Shown: piece by piece, positions 7,680 through 15,245 of the stretch
How positions within the stretch are numbered: the first letter of the stretch is position 1
Layout of the letters: each line of letters opens with the position of its first letter
Assembly: GCA_051883695.1 (NCBI GenBank)
Contig: JBJEUF010000025.1
Span: forward strand, 1 to 22,652
Direction of reading: 5' to 3'
Origin: UBA11524 sp051883695
GTDB lineage: Bacteria; Bacillota; Clostridia; Christensenellales; Aristaeellaceae
Length of the DNA: 22,652 bases
Translations under genes and position numbers: made by a program
The notes under the pieces: generated by a model
What the model was told of the DNA's origin: nothing
Seen by the model: only the letters and a program-made list of their open reading frames with translations
The model's database searches: none

Positions 7680-8065
7680 ATGCGAGCGTGACAGTAAGCC
7701 GAGTTCTGTCGAGGGTCGATCATCTATCCAGACCCGGCGTTGCCGCGCGGGTTCAAGCGATACCGGGGACGCGACGGGCAGCCGCATGTGTCCTCATACG
7801 TATCTTGCACCGGATGGGGTTTACAGCACGGACGAGTCGCCAGGCCGTGGGTGAGCTCTTGCCTCGCCTTTCCATCCTTACAGGAACGCGCGTCCACTTT
7901 CCATCCGGGTTCCCCGGATGACTGACGGGCTGTGCGCCCTGCGGTTTATTTCTGTTGCACTCTCCTTGGAGTCGCCTCCACCTGCCGTTAGCAGGCATCC
8001 TGCCCTATGGTGCTCGGACTTTCCTCATGCCGTGGGGCACGCGATCGCCTTGCCACCTCGCACGG
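7679..8065 (-). ncRNA. rnpB: RNase P RNA, bacterial class A
   Basis: This is the catalytic RNA that trims the 5' leader from tRNA precursors. On the minus strand the 5' universal core is clear: GAGGAAAGTCCGAGC followed by GCCTGCTAACGGCAGG and AGTGCAACAGAAA. Next come the AAGGATGGAAAGGCGAGGCAAGAGC region and, at the 3' end, ACAGAACTCGGCTTAC. The ends close as an 8-bp P1 helix, CGTGCGAG (8064-8057) with CTCGCATG (7686-7679), with one G-U pair. The size, about 387 nt, is normal. Promoter and terminator are both present. The conserved core and length leave little doubt. Confidence 0.97.
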
Positions 8066-8070
8066 GTATT

Positions 8071-8099
8071 ATTGTACCCTGTTTGCGGGGGAAAGTCAA
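8071..8099 (-). promoter_or_regulatory. Sigma-A promoter of rnpB
   Basis: On the minus strand TTGACT (8099-8094), a 17-nt spacer and TACAAT (8076-8071) stand 6 bases before the P1 helix of RNase P RNA. Near-consensus boxes at the right distance from a well-defined RNA 5' end make this very likely. Confidence 0.93.
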
Positions 8100-8186
8100 G
8101 CGTTCATCTCTTGAACCAGGGCGACCTAATTCGAGATACCAGATTATACAATGATTCATCAGGCGGATATCATTCCAAATGTGCAA

Positions 8187-8322
8187 GCCGAAGGATTCCA
8201 AAGGGCGATCGGAAAGCCCTTTGGTCGCGCCCGCAGGCGCGAAACACTTTCTGCGGCAGGAGTGTTTCGCTTCTGCGGAAGCGAGGAGGGGGCTTTCCGA
8301 TCGCCCCCTCCACCCCTTCGGC
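8187..8322. repeat. Branched inverted-repeat element (possible MITE or structured RNA)
   Basis: About 136 bp closed by long inverted arms: a perfect 17-bp pair, 8203-8219 with 8290-8306 (arm GGGCGATCGGAAAGCCC), and outside it GCCGAAGG 8187-8194 with 8315-8322. Inside lie three further hairpins: TCGCGCC with CGCA loop (8225-8242), GCGAAACACT paired with AGTGTTTCGC (about 8239-8270), and GCTTC-TGCG-GAAGC (8269-8282). It folds like a cloverleaf on either strand. It lies between the rnpB promoter and the secreted-protein gene and has no coding content. A 20-nt fragment recurs at 15246-15265. Confidence 0.75.
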
Positions 8323-8416
8323 CGCATTCATGTTTGTTTTCCGTTTTGAATGAGGTCGCCCCGCTCTTGAACACCCGCGGATTTACACCTGCAGAAACCG
8401 ATTTCCATGGAAGAAA

Positions 8417-8443
8417 TGTCCATGCGCCATCGTTGTATGGACA
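8417..8443 (+). promoter_or_regulatory. Leader dyad upstream of the SH3 protein gene
   Basis: A perfect 7-bp dyad TGTCCAT/ATGGACA (8417-8423 with 8437-8443, 13-nt loop) lies just ahead of the ribosome site at 8451-8459. It could be an operator or an mRNA hairpin. No convincing promoter was found upstream. Confidence 0.35.
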
Positions 8444-8467
8444 GAAAGCAAAAGGAGGGATTGCGCA

Positions 8468-9958
8468 ATGCGCCGATACCTGATGATGCTCCTGTGCCTG
8501 ATGGTGCTGGCTACCGCCGCGATGGCGGACGAAAGCTGGACGGAGGAGAGTGACTGGGGGGATACCATCTGCAACACCCGCACCGATACGGAATGGGGCA
8601 GCATCCTCTGTAATGGATTTGGAGAAAGCGTCATGTGGATCAGCAGGCTGACCTGTGGCAGCCTGACCATCACTGAATGCGATGCCTATGTGGCGGTCGA
8701 TGATGCATCGACCGGGCTGGAAACATTTTATCGTGGCGTTCCATGGCCGGAGATTGATACGCCCGAGGAAGCGCTTGCTGCTTTTGCAGAGAATGTCGTG
8801 GCGAATGCGGAGGTCGCATTCGTGCATGATAAAGGCAGGCATCAGCTGATGATTCCCGGGGCGGGCGAGGTGGAAGTGCCATCGCAGGCGTCGGTCAGAG
8901 ACGCATACAACCGCGGCCCGCGGCTGTTCATGACCCTCGACACGGCCGATGAGCGGCATTTCCTGTACATCGTCACCTGGGAGGACGGGCTGGATGTGCG
9001 TGCCATGGAAATGCCGTGGGCGGGCTCCTTTGATACATATCACATCTCTCCGAATGCGGAGGACAACGACTGCTTTATCCTGTATCTGGATGCTGCGGAG
9101 GACTTTGGCTACATCGTAGTCGAAGAGCATGAAAACCGCTGGCAGATCAGCTGCATCAACACCGGCTGGGAGGTGCTGGCTGTGCAGGCATGGGGCGTGT
9201 GGGACGATGTGAATATGTATCCTGCATATGGCACGCACCCGTGGCACGATATCGAAACGATGGACTGGAATACCCTGCCGATGTCGTATGGGGAGGCTGT
9301 CAGCGTCCTGCAAAACGAGGGCTGGAGGTTTGCCGTGCAGGATGCGCCCCTGTACGCCGAGCCGGACGCGTCCTCGCCCGTCACGGTGACATGCCCGCAG
9401 GACACGCCCGTGCATGTGATCCGCACCGAGGGGGATTGGGCGTGGATCGGATTGCAGATGACGGACGATGACCTGGAGCCCTATGTGGGGTACATGCTCC
9501 TGAGTGAAACGAACGCCCTGCCGGAGACCGTGCTGCCGGGCGGCGAGGTTCTGGGCTGGTTCTGCACCATGACGGTGGAGGAGAATGTGCTGACCTTTGC
9601 GCCGGTGGATGACTACTACGAGTTTCCTTCGCTGGAGGTGGCGGAAGGCTTTGCCGATGCTGTCCGCGCCGTTTACGCCCAGACCGGGTACGCGGCTACG
9701 CCTGTCCGCTTTGACGATGCGCTGCTGCCTTATTTGAAGGGCTATGTCTACCCGCGCCAAACCGTTTGCGATGCGTTCCTCACGGATGAGGCGCTGATGC
9801 TGTCTGTTTACGACCCTGACGAAAACGCCTGTTTGCTGCAGATCCTTGCCGAACTGCCGGAGGGCGAACGGGAAACAAGCCTGCTGATGCCGGGCGCCTT
9901 CCGCTTTGACCGGCGGAATGTGGATCGGTGGGAGATCGGGATCACGTTTGTGGAATAA
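8468..9958 (+). CDS. Secreted protein with an SH3-like domain, function unknown
   Basis: A 496-residue exported protein. A signal peptide spans about residues 1-20 (cut near MADES). About residues 285-350 form a bacterial SH3-like domain (LYAEPDASSPV, then a DTPVHVI strand and WAWIG), a fold commonly used to bind cell-wall peptides. I recognise no family for the long N-terminal part (about 21-284) or for the C-terminal part (about 360-496). The protein is very acidic and Trp/Tyr-rich, typical of extracellular proteins in this kind of organism. AAGGAGGGA at 8452-8460 fits the ATG at 8468. It is a single-gene unit with a clear terminator. A role in envelope binding or sensing is only inference. 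Confidence 0.8.
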   Translation: MRRYLMMLLCLMVLATAAMADESWTEESDWGDTICNTRTDTEWGSILCNGFGESVMWISRLTCGSLTITECDAYVAVDDASTGLETFYRGVPWPEIDTPEEALAAFAENVVANAEVAFVHDKGRHQLMIPGAGEVEVPSQASVRDAYNRGPRLFMTLDTADERHFLYIVTWEDGLDVRAMEMPWAGSFDTYHISPNAEDNDCFILYLDAAEDFGYIVVEEHENRWQISCINTGWEVLAVQAWGVWDDVNMYPAYGTHPWHDIETMDWNTLPMSYGEAVSVLQNEGWRFAVQDAPLYAEPDASSPVTVTCPQDTPVHVIRTEGDWAWIGLQMTDDDLEPYVGYMLLSETNALPETVLPGGEVLGWFCTMTVEENVLTFAPVDDYYEFPSLEVAEGFADAVRAVYAQTGYAATPVRFDDALLPYLKGYVYPRQTVCDAFLTDEALMLSVYDPDENACLLQILAELPEGERETSLLMPGAFRFDRRNVDRWEIGITFVE

Positions 9959-9964
9959 TCTGCG

Positions 9965-10008
9965 GCATCATGCTCTTTCCGCCGCCGGAAGGGGCATGAT
10001 GCTTTTGT
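9965..10008 (+). terminator. Rho-independent terminator of the SH3 protein gene
   Basis: A 9-bp stem GCATCATGC/GCATGATGC (9965-9973 with 9994-10002), with a further inner TTCC/GGAA pairing, is followed by TTTTGTGT. It starts 7 bases after the stop codon. Confidence 0.9.
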
Positions 10009-10043
10009 GTAGCGCCCGATTCGGGAAATTGTGAAGTCCGCAC

Positions 10044-10072
10044 TTGAAATCCCCTGCGGCGCGTGGTATAAT
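10044..10072 (+). promoter_or_regulatory. Sigma-A promoter of the yicC-gmk-rpoZ-coaBC operon
   Basis: TTGAAA (10044-10049), a 17-nt spacer and a perfect TATAAT (10067-10072). The start point would be near 10079, giving a leader of about 17 nt before the yicC ATG. It follows a terminator, so this is the main operon promoter. Confidence 0.92.
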
Positions 10073-10095
10073 CATAAGCTCAGGGAGGTGTGTCC

Positions 10096-10965
10096 ATGCG
10101 AAGCATGACCGGTTACGGTCGCTGTCAGGTATCCCGGGACGGCTGGGAGGCAACGGCGGAACTGCGCGCGGTCAATCACCGCTATCTGGATCTGGCCATG
10201 AAGCTGCCGCGCAGTCTGACGTTCCTGGAGGACGGCGTGCGCAAGAGCCTTGCCGCCCTTGTGCGCGGCCATGTGGATGTGTATATCACCGTGCGCCGCG
10301 TGGAGGGCGCGACACGTCAGGTGGAGACGGACGCGGCGCTGGCTGCGGCCTATGTCGAGGCCGCGCGGACCATCCGGGAAGCCACCGGCGCGGAGAATGA
10401 CCTGACCGTGACCCGGCTGATGGCCATGGAGGGCGTGACCACCGTCACCGAAGCCGCCATGGACGAGGAGACCGTCGCGCGGGTGTGCGGGGAAGCCGTA
10501 CGGGGCGCCATGGACCAGCTGGACGACATGCGCCTGCGGGAGGGTGAGAGCCTCCGGGCAGACCTGGCTGTCCATCTGGATGCGGCGGCAGCCCTGCGGG
10601 AGCGCATCATCGGCTATGCGCCCCATGTGGTGGAGGAGTACCGGCAAAGGCTGCTGGACCGTCTGGCGAAGCTGCCGGTGGAGCCGGTGGATCCCGCCCG
10701 GCTGGCACAGGAGGTCGCGCTGATGGCCGACAAGTGCGCCATCGACGAGGAGCTCAGCCGCCTGGACAGCCACATCTGCCAGCTTCGCCGGTATCTGGAC
10801 ATGCCGGGGGAGACGGGCAAGAAGATGGATTTCCTCATTCAGGAGATGAACCGCGAGGCGAACACCATCGGCTCCAAGTGCTCCGATGCGGACATCGCCC
10901 GGTGCGTCGTTGATCTCAAGAGCGAGATTGAGAAGCTGCGCGAGCAGGTTCAGAATGCGGTGTAA
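10096..10965 (+). CDS. yicC: YicC/YloC family endoribonuclease
   Basis: A 289-residue cytoplasmic protein of the YicC family. The N-terminus MRSMTGYGR and the C-terminal block CSDADIARCVVDLKSEIEKL are family hallmarks, and the length is normal. Members act as endoribonucleases in RNA turnover (YicC in E. coli, YloC in Bacillus). GGGAGG at 10083-10088 is 7 bases from the ATG at 10096; an in-frame GTG at 10090 is too close. It is first in the operon before gmk, rpoZ and coaBC, a very common Bacillota order. The remA/DUF370 gene often found between yicC and gmk is missing here, and only 42 bases separate the two. Confidence 0.93.
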   Translation: MRSMTGYGRCQVSRDGWEATAELRAVNHRYLDLAMKLPRSLTFLEDGVRKSLAALVRGHVDVYITVRRVEGATRQVETDAALAAAYVEAARTIREATGAENDLTVTRLMAMEGVTTVTEAAMDEETVARVCGEAVRGAMDQLDDMRLREGESLRADLAVHLDAAAALRERIIGYAPHVVEEYRQRLLDRLAKLPVEPVDPARLAQEVALMADKCAIDEELSRLDSHICQLRRYLDMPGETGKKMDFLIQEMNREANTIGSKCSDADIARCVVDLKSEIEKLREQVQNAV

Positions 10966-11007
10966 CGGCAACACGGTCTGGGGCGACGCCCCATGGGAGG
11001 AACACGA

Positions 11008-11613
11008 ATGAGCGAAACGCGTAAGGGTATGCTGCTGGTGATCTCCGGCCCGTCGGGCACCGGAAAGGGAACGATCATCGAGGAGCTGATGAAGGCGGAC
11101 AGGTCGCTTGTCTTCTCCGTCAGCGCAACGACCCGCGCTCCCCGCGAGGGAGAGGTGGACGGGAAGCATTACCACTTCATGACCGTTGAGAGATACAATG
11201 AGCTGGTGGCGCAGGATGCTTTTGTGGAACATGCGCAGGTGCACGGCAACCTCTACGGCACGCTGAAAAGCGAGGTGGAGCAGCGCCTGGCCCGGGGCGA
11301 GAACGTGGTGCTGGACATCGACGTGCAGGGCGCGCTGAACGTCATCCGCAGCGGCATGGACTGCGTGAGCATCTTCATCCTGCCGCCGAGCATGAAGGTG
11401 CTTCGCCAGCGGCTGACGGACCGCGGCACCGAAACGCCCGAGGAGATCGAACGCCGGCTGCACAACGCCGTCTGGGAGCTGTCCCAGAAGGATCACTACG
11501 AATACAAGGTCATCAACGATGATCTGGATGCAACGATCCGCTGCGTGCAGTGCATCATCGAGGCGCAGAAGCACGCTTCGGCCTACTACTGTGTGGACGT
11601 CCCGGAGGAATAA
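11008..11613 (+). CDS. gmk: Guanylate kinase
   Basis: This 201-residue cytoplasmic enzyme phosphorylates GMP to GDP with ATP. It has the P-loop GPSGTGKG (residues 14-21), the GMP-binding stretch TTRAPREGEVDGKHYHF, and the lid/core segment NVVLDIDVQGALNV, all in canonical spacing. The upstream ATG at 10993 is rejected because GGGAGG at 10995-11000 is the ribosome site for the ATG at 11008. Second gene of the operon; rpoZ follows after 43 bases. Confidence 0.97.
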   Translation: MSETRKGMLLVISGPSGTGKGTIIEELMKADRSLVFSVSATTRAPREGEVDGKHYHFMTVERYNELVAQDAFVEHAQVHGNLYGTLKSEVEQRLARGENVVLDIDVQGALNVIRSGMDCVSIFILPPSMKVLRQRLTDRGTETPEEIERRLHNAVWELSQKDHYEYKVINDDLDATIRCVQCIIEAQKHASAYYCVDVPEE

Positions 11614-11656
11614 TCAAACCCCAATTTCTGGCTGAACATCAAAGGAGGACAAACCC

Positions 11657-11887
11657 ATGTCTATCGTCGATCCCTGCATCCTGGAGCTGCTGGAGCATTC
11701 CGATTCCCGCTACACCCTGGTCGTGGAGGCCAGCAAGCGCGGCCGCCAGATCGTGGGCGGTGCGCCCGCGCTCATCGACAACAGCGGCATGAAGCCCCTC
11801 AAGACGGCGGTGGAGGAAATCAACCGCGGTCTGATCGCCTATGATCGCCCTGCGGACGATGAGGCTGTGATCCCCAATGAGCTCTGA
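11657..11887 (+). CDS. rpoZ: DNA-directed RNA polymerase subunit omega
   Basis: This small protein of 76 residues is the omega subunit, which binds the beta' subunit and helps RNA polymerase assembly. The conserved region PCILELLEHSDSRYTLV with EASKRGRQIV matches the omega helices, and its position between gmk and coaBC is diagnostic. AAAGGAGG (11640-11647) precedes the ATG at 11657. Its last 11 bases overlap the coaBC start, which suggests coupled translation. Confidence 0.93.
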   Translation: MSIVDPCILELLEHSDSRYTLVVEASKRGRQIVGGAPALIDNSGMKPLKTAVEEINRGLIAYDRPADDEAVIPNEL

Positions 11888-13097
11888 GGCGCTGCGCCTG
11901 ACGGGCAAAACCGTCGTGCTGGGCGTGACGGGCGGCATTGCGGCCTATAAGGCCTGCGAGGTGGTTTCCCGCCTGCGCAAGCTGGGCGCGGAGGTGTACG
12001 TCGTCATGACGCACAATGCCTGCGCCTTCGTTCAGCCCCTGACCTTTGAGACGCTGTCCAACCATCCCGTCGTGACGGACACCTTCGCCCGTCCCGAAAC
12101 GTGGGAGGTGGAGCACATCGCGCTGGCAAAGCGGGCGGATGTGTTTGCCATCGCGCCTGCGACGGCGAACATCCTGGCCAAAATGGCCTGCGGCATCGCG
12201 GACGACATGCTCTCCACCACTGTGCTGGCGACCAAAGCGCCCGTGCTTGTCGCGCCCGCGATGAATACGGGCATGTGGACGGCGCAGGTCACGCAGGAGA
12301 ACTGCGCGCGGCTTCGGGCGCGCGGCGTGCGGTTCGTGGGGCCGGACGCGGGCTTCCTGGCCTGCGGCGATACCGGCGCGGGCCGCATGAGCGAGCCGGC
12401 GGCCATTGTCGAGGCGATCGGGGCGCTGCTCTGTCCCGTGCGGGACATGGCCGGGCTGCGCGTGCTGGTGACCGCCGGGGCTACCCGGGAGCGTCTGGAT
12501 CCGGTGCGGTACATGACCAACGATTCCTCCGGCAAGATGGGCTTTGCCGTGGCGGAGGCGGCGGCGAAGCGCGGCGCGTCCGTCACCGTTGTGGCGGGCA
12601 GCACCACTGCGGCAGCGCCCGGCGGCGTGAACATGGTGCGCGTGGAGTCCACGCAGGAGCTGTACGATGCCGTGACCGCCCTTGCGCCGGAGATGGACGT
12701 GGTGATTCAGGCGGCGGCGCCTGCGGATTACCGCTTTGCCGTCACCTACCAGGAGAAGCACAAGAAGGCCCATGACGGGCAGCCCTTTGTGGTGGAGCTG
12801 GTGGAGAACCCGGATATCGCCGCGGCGGTCGGCGCGGCCAAGCGTCCGGGGCAGACGCTGGTGGGCTTTGCCGCAGAGACGGAGAACCTCCATGCCAATG
12901 CGTCCGCCAAGCTGGCGAAGAAGAACCTTGACCTCATTGTGGCCAACGACGTGAGCCAGCCCGGCGCGGGCTTCAACGTCGATACGAACATCGCCACCCT
13001 CATCACCCGGGACGGCATGACCGAATGCCCGCTCCGCACAAAAAAGGAGCTGGCGGAGGACATCCTGAACAAGGTGATGGCGCTGCGGCATCCATAA
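11877..13097 (+). CDS. coaBC: Bifunctional phosphopantothenoylcysteine decarboxylase / phosphopantothenate-cysteine ligase
   Basis: This 406-residue enzyme carries out two successive steps of coenzyme A synthesis. The N-terminal CoaC half is a flavoprotein: GVTGGIAAYKA, active-site H80 (EVEHIAL), PATANILAK, PAMN (N130), and the substrate-clamp motif ACGDTGAGRM with C163. The CoaB half begins near 193 with VLVTAGATRERLDPVRYMTNDSSGKMG and includes AAAPADYR, ENPDI and GFAAET; it uses CTP to ligate cysteine. The ATG at 11877 lies inside the rpoZ end (11-bp overlap). A terminator follows at once, so priA, the frequent next gene, is not in this operon. Confidence 0.96.
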   Translation: MSSEALRLTGKTVVLGVTGGIAAYKACEVVSRLRKLGAEVYVVMTHNACAFVQPLTFETLSNHPVVTDTFARPETWEVEHIALAKRADVFAIAPATANILAKMACGIADDMLSTTVLATKAPVLVAPAMNTGMWTAQVTQENCARLRARGVRFVGPDAGFLACGDTGAGRMSEPAAIVEAIGALLCPVRDMAGLRVLVTAGATRERLDPVRYMTNDSSGKMGFAVAEAAAKRGASVTVVAGSTTAAAPGGVNMVRVESTQELYDAVTALAPEMDVVIQAAAPADYRFAVTYQEKHKKAHDGQPFVVELVENPDIAAAVGAAKRPGQTLVGFAAETENLHANASAKLAKKNLDLIVANDVSQPGAGFNVDTNIATLITRDGMTECPLRTKKELAEDILNKVMALRHP

Positions 13098-13105
13098 AAC
13101 AATCA

Positions 13106-13144
13106 AGCGGGACTGCTTTCCTGACGGAGGCAGTCCCGCTTTCG
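13106..13144. terminator. Bidirectional terminator between coaBC and the DUF5711 gene
   Basis: A perfect 11-bp stem AGCGGGACTGC/GCAGTCCCGCT (13106-13116 with 13130-13140). The plus-strand side is followed by a short T run (TTTCG); the minus-strand side continues TGATTGTTTT. The genes converge here, so it probably serves both. Confidence 0.85.
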
Positions 13145-13161
13145 TATGCGGCTTGATTCTT

Positions 13162-14316
13162 CTATCGCGGCAAGGTTACAGAATAGACCTCGCTGTTGCT
13201 GGTGACGATGGCGTAGCCGTTGTTGGTCAGGCCGATGAAGTCGCTCACCGTGCGGCCGTCGGGCAGGGGAATCGCATAGGCGTAAAAGCGCTGGCTGTTG
13301 ATGTTGCCGGAATACAGATAGTCCGGCGCAAAGGCGAAGATGCGCTCGTTCCGGATGGCTGCGCCCACGCAGGCCGAAGGCAGCGTATACCGCCGGTCGA
13401 GGGTGGAGGAGATCACGCGCAGGTCGGTGATGGTTTGCGTTTCGTCAATCTGCCGGGTGGGAGCGAGCAGGATGTTGGCGCTGCCGCGGGAGGGCGTGGA
13501 ATGATCCAGATACTTCCAGCCGTAGACCAGCAGGGTGCTGTTCTTGTCGGCAACGCCCTTGTAGTCGTAGACGAACATCTGCTGGCTGGTGAACACGTTC
13601 AGCCGGTCGTTGGCATAGATGACCTTGTTGGGCAGATTGTCGTTGATGGTGGCGATGCCCGTGTTCATCTGGCCGACCTGGAAGGTGTGCATGAGGCAGG
13701 TGACGACGGGGTTGTAGTAATCATAGGACAGCGTCCACAGGTACTCGTCATTGCTGCCGTAGAAGCCGCAGTCCAGCATGAACTGACCGTCGAACATGGC
13801 GGTCTCAAAATCCACCTCGGCCCCCTGCAGATCCTTGATGTAGACGGTGGGGGTCAGCGCGTCGCCGGTGACGATGGCGGCGTGCTTTTTTCCGATGCGG
13901 GCGAACTGGATGGCCTCGTCCATCGCGCGGTTGTAGGAGGATTTGCCCCTTGCGTCCACGATGGACAGCTGCGTGCCGGCCCAGACGATCATGTGCGTAT
14001 CGGAAACGGAGAAGGATGCGCCGTCGCCTGCGGGATACGACCACTCGATGCCGCCGCCGGCATTGACGAAGTGGATGGACGCGCCGTCATAGTACAGCAC
14101 GCCGTCCTGAAAGACCGTCACGTCCTGATGGGCGTAGCAGGGAAGGGACAGCGCGGAAATGCTGCTTCCGCCAGTCCCGAGGCTGCTGATGACTACGGTG
14201 AGGATCACCACCGCGGCGATCACGCCCAGCAGGATGGCCCAGTTGCGCAGCTGACGCCTGCGCTGCAACCGGCGCTGTTCATCGGTGGGAAGAAGCGGCT
14301 TGGATCTGTTCTGCAT
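13162..14316 (-). CDS. DUF5711-like membrane-anchored beta-propeller protein
   Basis: A 384-residue protein with a basic cytoplasmic start (RRLQRRRQLRN), one membrane helix at about residues 25-46 (WAILLGVIAAVVILTVVI), and a long extracytoplasmic part. That part has repeated blade-like segments such as VTVFQDGVLYYDGASIHFVN and HMIVWAGTQLSIVDARG, which suggest a PQQ/YVTN-type beta-propeller. This pattern fits the clostridial DUF5711 family, whose function is unknown. The ATG at 14316 is chosen because AAGGAG stands 7 bases before it on the minus strand; an earlier ATG at 14376 would run through the promoter. It has its own promoter at 14382-14410. Confidence 0.75.
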   Translation of the reverse strand: MQNRSKPLLPTDEQRRLQRRRQLRNWAILLGVIAAVVILTVVISSLGTGGSSISALSLPCYAHQDVTVFQDGVLYYDGASIHFVNAGGGIEWSYPAGDGASFSVSDTHMIVWAGTQLSIVDARGKSSYNRAMDEAIQFARIGKKHAAIVTGDALTPTVYIKDLQGAEVDFETAMFDGQFMLDCGFYGSNDEYLWTLSYDYYNPVVTCLMHTFQVGQMNTGIATINDNLPNKVIYANDRLNVFTSQQMFVYDYKGVADKNSTLLVYGWKYLDHSTPSRGSANILLAPTRQIDETQTITDLRVISSTLDRRYTLPSACVGAAIRNERIFAFAPDYLYSGNINSQRFYAYAIPLPDGRTVSDFIGLTNNGYAIVTSNSEVYSVTLPR

Positions 14317-14349
14317 AGGGTAGCTCCTTGTGTTCCGGAGTCGAAACCG

Positions 14350-14378
14350 AAAAAGTGCGTGCCCGGTGAGGGACACGC
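14350..14378 (-). terminator. Terminator hairpin for the HAD gene, overlapping the next gene's start point
   Basis: On the minus strand GCGTG-T-CCC (14378-14370) pairs with GGG-CACGC (14364-14357) around TCACC, followed by AC and five Ts (14354-14350). It lies 36 bases after the HAD stop. It begins only 3 bases past the -10 box of the DUF5711 promoter, so a transcript from that promoter would lack part of the 5' arm. Confidence 0.7.
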
Positions 14379-14381
14379 AAT

Positions 14382-14410
14382 ATTATAGCAGGAAATGCGC
14401 CGTCTTGCAA
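14382..14410 (-). promoter_or_regulatory. Sigma-A promoter of the DUF5711 gene
   Basis: Minus strand: TTGCAA (14410-14405), 17-nt spacer, perfect TATAAT (14387-14382). The start would be near 14375, giving a leader of about 58 nt. Confidence 0.87.
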
Positions 14411-14414
14411 CCGG

Positions 14415-15122
14415 TCAGCGCGCTTTGAGCATGTCAACCATTTCTGCAAAGGAGCCCTGAGGACCTGTCCAGGGCGCGTCGGGCGCGGGGATGCGGCAGT
14501 CCGTGACCAGATAGCCGGGGATACCGGCGGCCTGCGCCGCATACATATCCTCCCGGTCGTCGTTGCCGATCATCAGGCAGCGATCGGGCTGCAGGTTCAT
14601 GCGCTGGCAGATGTCCGTGTAATACGCGGGATTCGGCTTGCAGAAGCGGTCGGAGGTGTAGCAGGTGACCAGATCGAAGTCCTCCGGCTTCAGCCCGATC
14701 CAGCTCAGCCGCGTGGCCTGCCCGGCCATGGGAAAGAGCGGATTGGTGGCGAGAATGACCCTGTCCGCCTTTTCGCGGGCGGCGCGGACGGCTGCGACGG
14801 CCAGCGGGTTTTCGCCTGTCGCCGCGCGCGCCTGATGGAAGCCTTCGCTGTAGAAACGGTCGCAGACGGGCTCCACCGCCGAACGGGCAAGGCCTGTCAG
14901 GCCGGAAAAAAGCTCCCAGAACACATCGGCGTTCGGCTTCTGCCCGTCGTTGCGGACCATCGCTTCCGTGCCGCTCCAGACGGCCTTGAGCAGCGCATCC
15001 GGCGCGATGCCAAGGAATGCGAGCTCTTTGGCGAGCGCGCCGAAATACGCCCTGGTAAAGGTCTTGATGTCCATGGGCAGCAGCGTGCCGTCCAGATCGA
15101 ACAATATGGCCTGATAGTGCAT
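14415..15122 (-). CDS. HAD superfamily hydrolase (phosphatase)
   Basis: A 235-residue cytoplasmic protein with all four HAD motifs: motif I FDLDGTL (nucleophile D9, acid D11), motif II around T126 (ILATN), motif III K162 (CKPNP), and motif IV GNDDRED (D188/D189). The helical cap between about 15 and 110 places it in the group of small-molecule phosphatases such as phosphoglycolate-type or nucleotidase-like enzymes; the substrate cannot be told. AGGAGG lies 5 bases before the ATG at 15122. It has a good promoter of its own and a C9 tract just upstream of the -35 box. Confidence 0.9.
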   Translation of the reverse strand: MHYQAILFDLDGTLLPMDIKTFTRAYFGALAKELAFLGIAPDALLKAVWSGTEAMVRNDGQKPNADVFWELFSGLTGLARSAVEPVCDRFYSEGFHQARAATGENPLAVAAVRAAREKADRVILATNPLFPMAGQATRLSWIGLKPEDFDLVTCYTSDRFCKPNPAYYTDICQRMNLQPDRCLMIGNDDREDMYAAQAAGIPGYLVTDCRIPAPDAPWTGPQGSFAEMVDMLKAR

Positions 15123-15196
15123 AACTCCTCCTGAAAGCCGGGAAACCGCCGCATCATCCGGTGACCCGACGGTGGTATTCCCCTTGTCATGCTACC

Positions 15197-15225
15197 ATGA
15201 TACACGCATTTCGCCTGTTTGGCAA
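15197..15225 (-). promoter_or_regulatory. Sigma-A promoter of the HAD hydrolase gene
   Basis: Minus strand: TTGCCA (15225-15220), 17-nt spacer, TATCAT (15202-15197), each 5 of 6 to consensus. The -35 box is directly preceded by nine C residues (15234-15226). The leader would be about 68 nt. Confidence 0.82.
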
Positions 15226-15245
15226 GGGGGGGGGACACAGGGCAG

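Noticed and set aside
6763..7854. 363-residue open frame on the plus strand
   Set aside because: Antisense to the deacetylase and through RNase P RNA; starts inside repeat copy B.
8113..8152. Possible plus-strand promoter with TATACAAT near 8145-8152
   Set aside because: No acceptable -35 box at 16-18 bp; the A/T-rich patch alone is not enough.
8159..9760. 533-residue open frame on the minus strand
   Set aside because: Antisense to the secreted SH3 protein and running into the branched repeat; His/Arg-rich without any domain.
13153..14388. 411-residue open frame on the plus strand
   Set aside because: Antisense to the DUF5711 gene, whose membrane helix, ribosome site and promoter are convincing.
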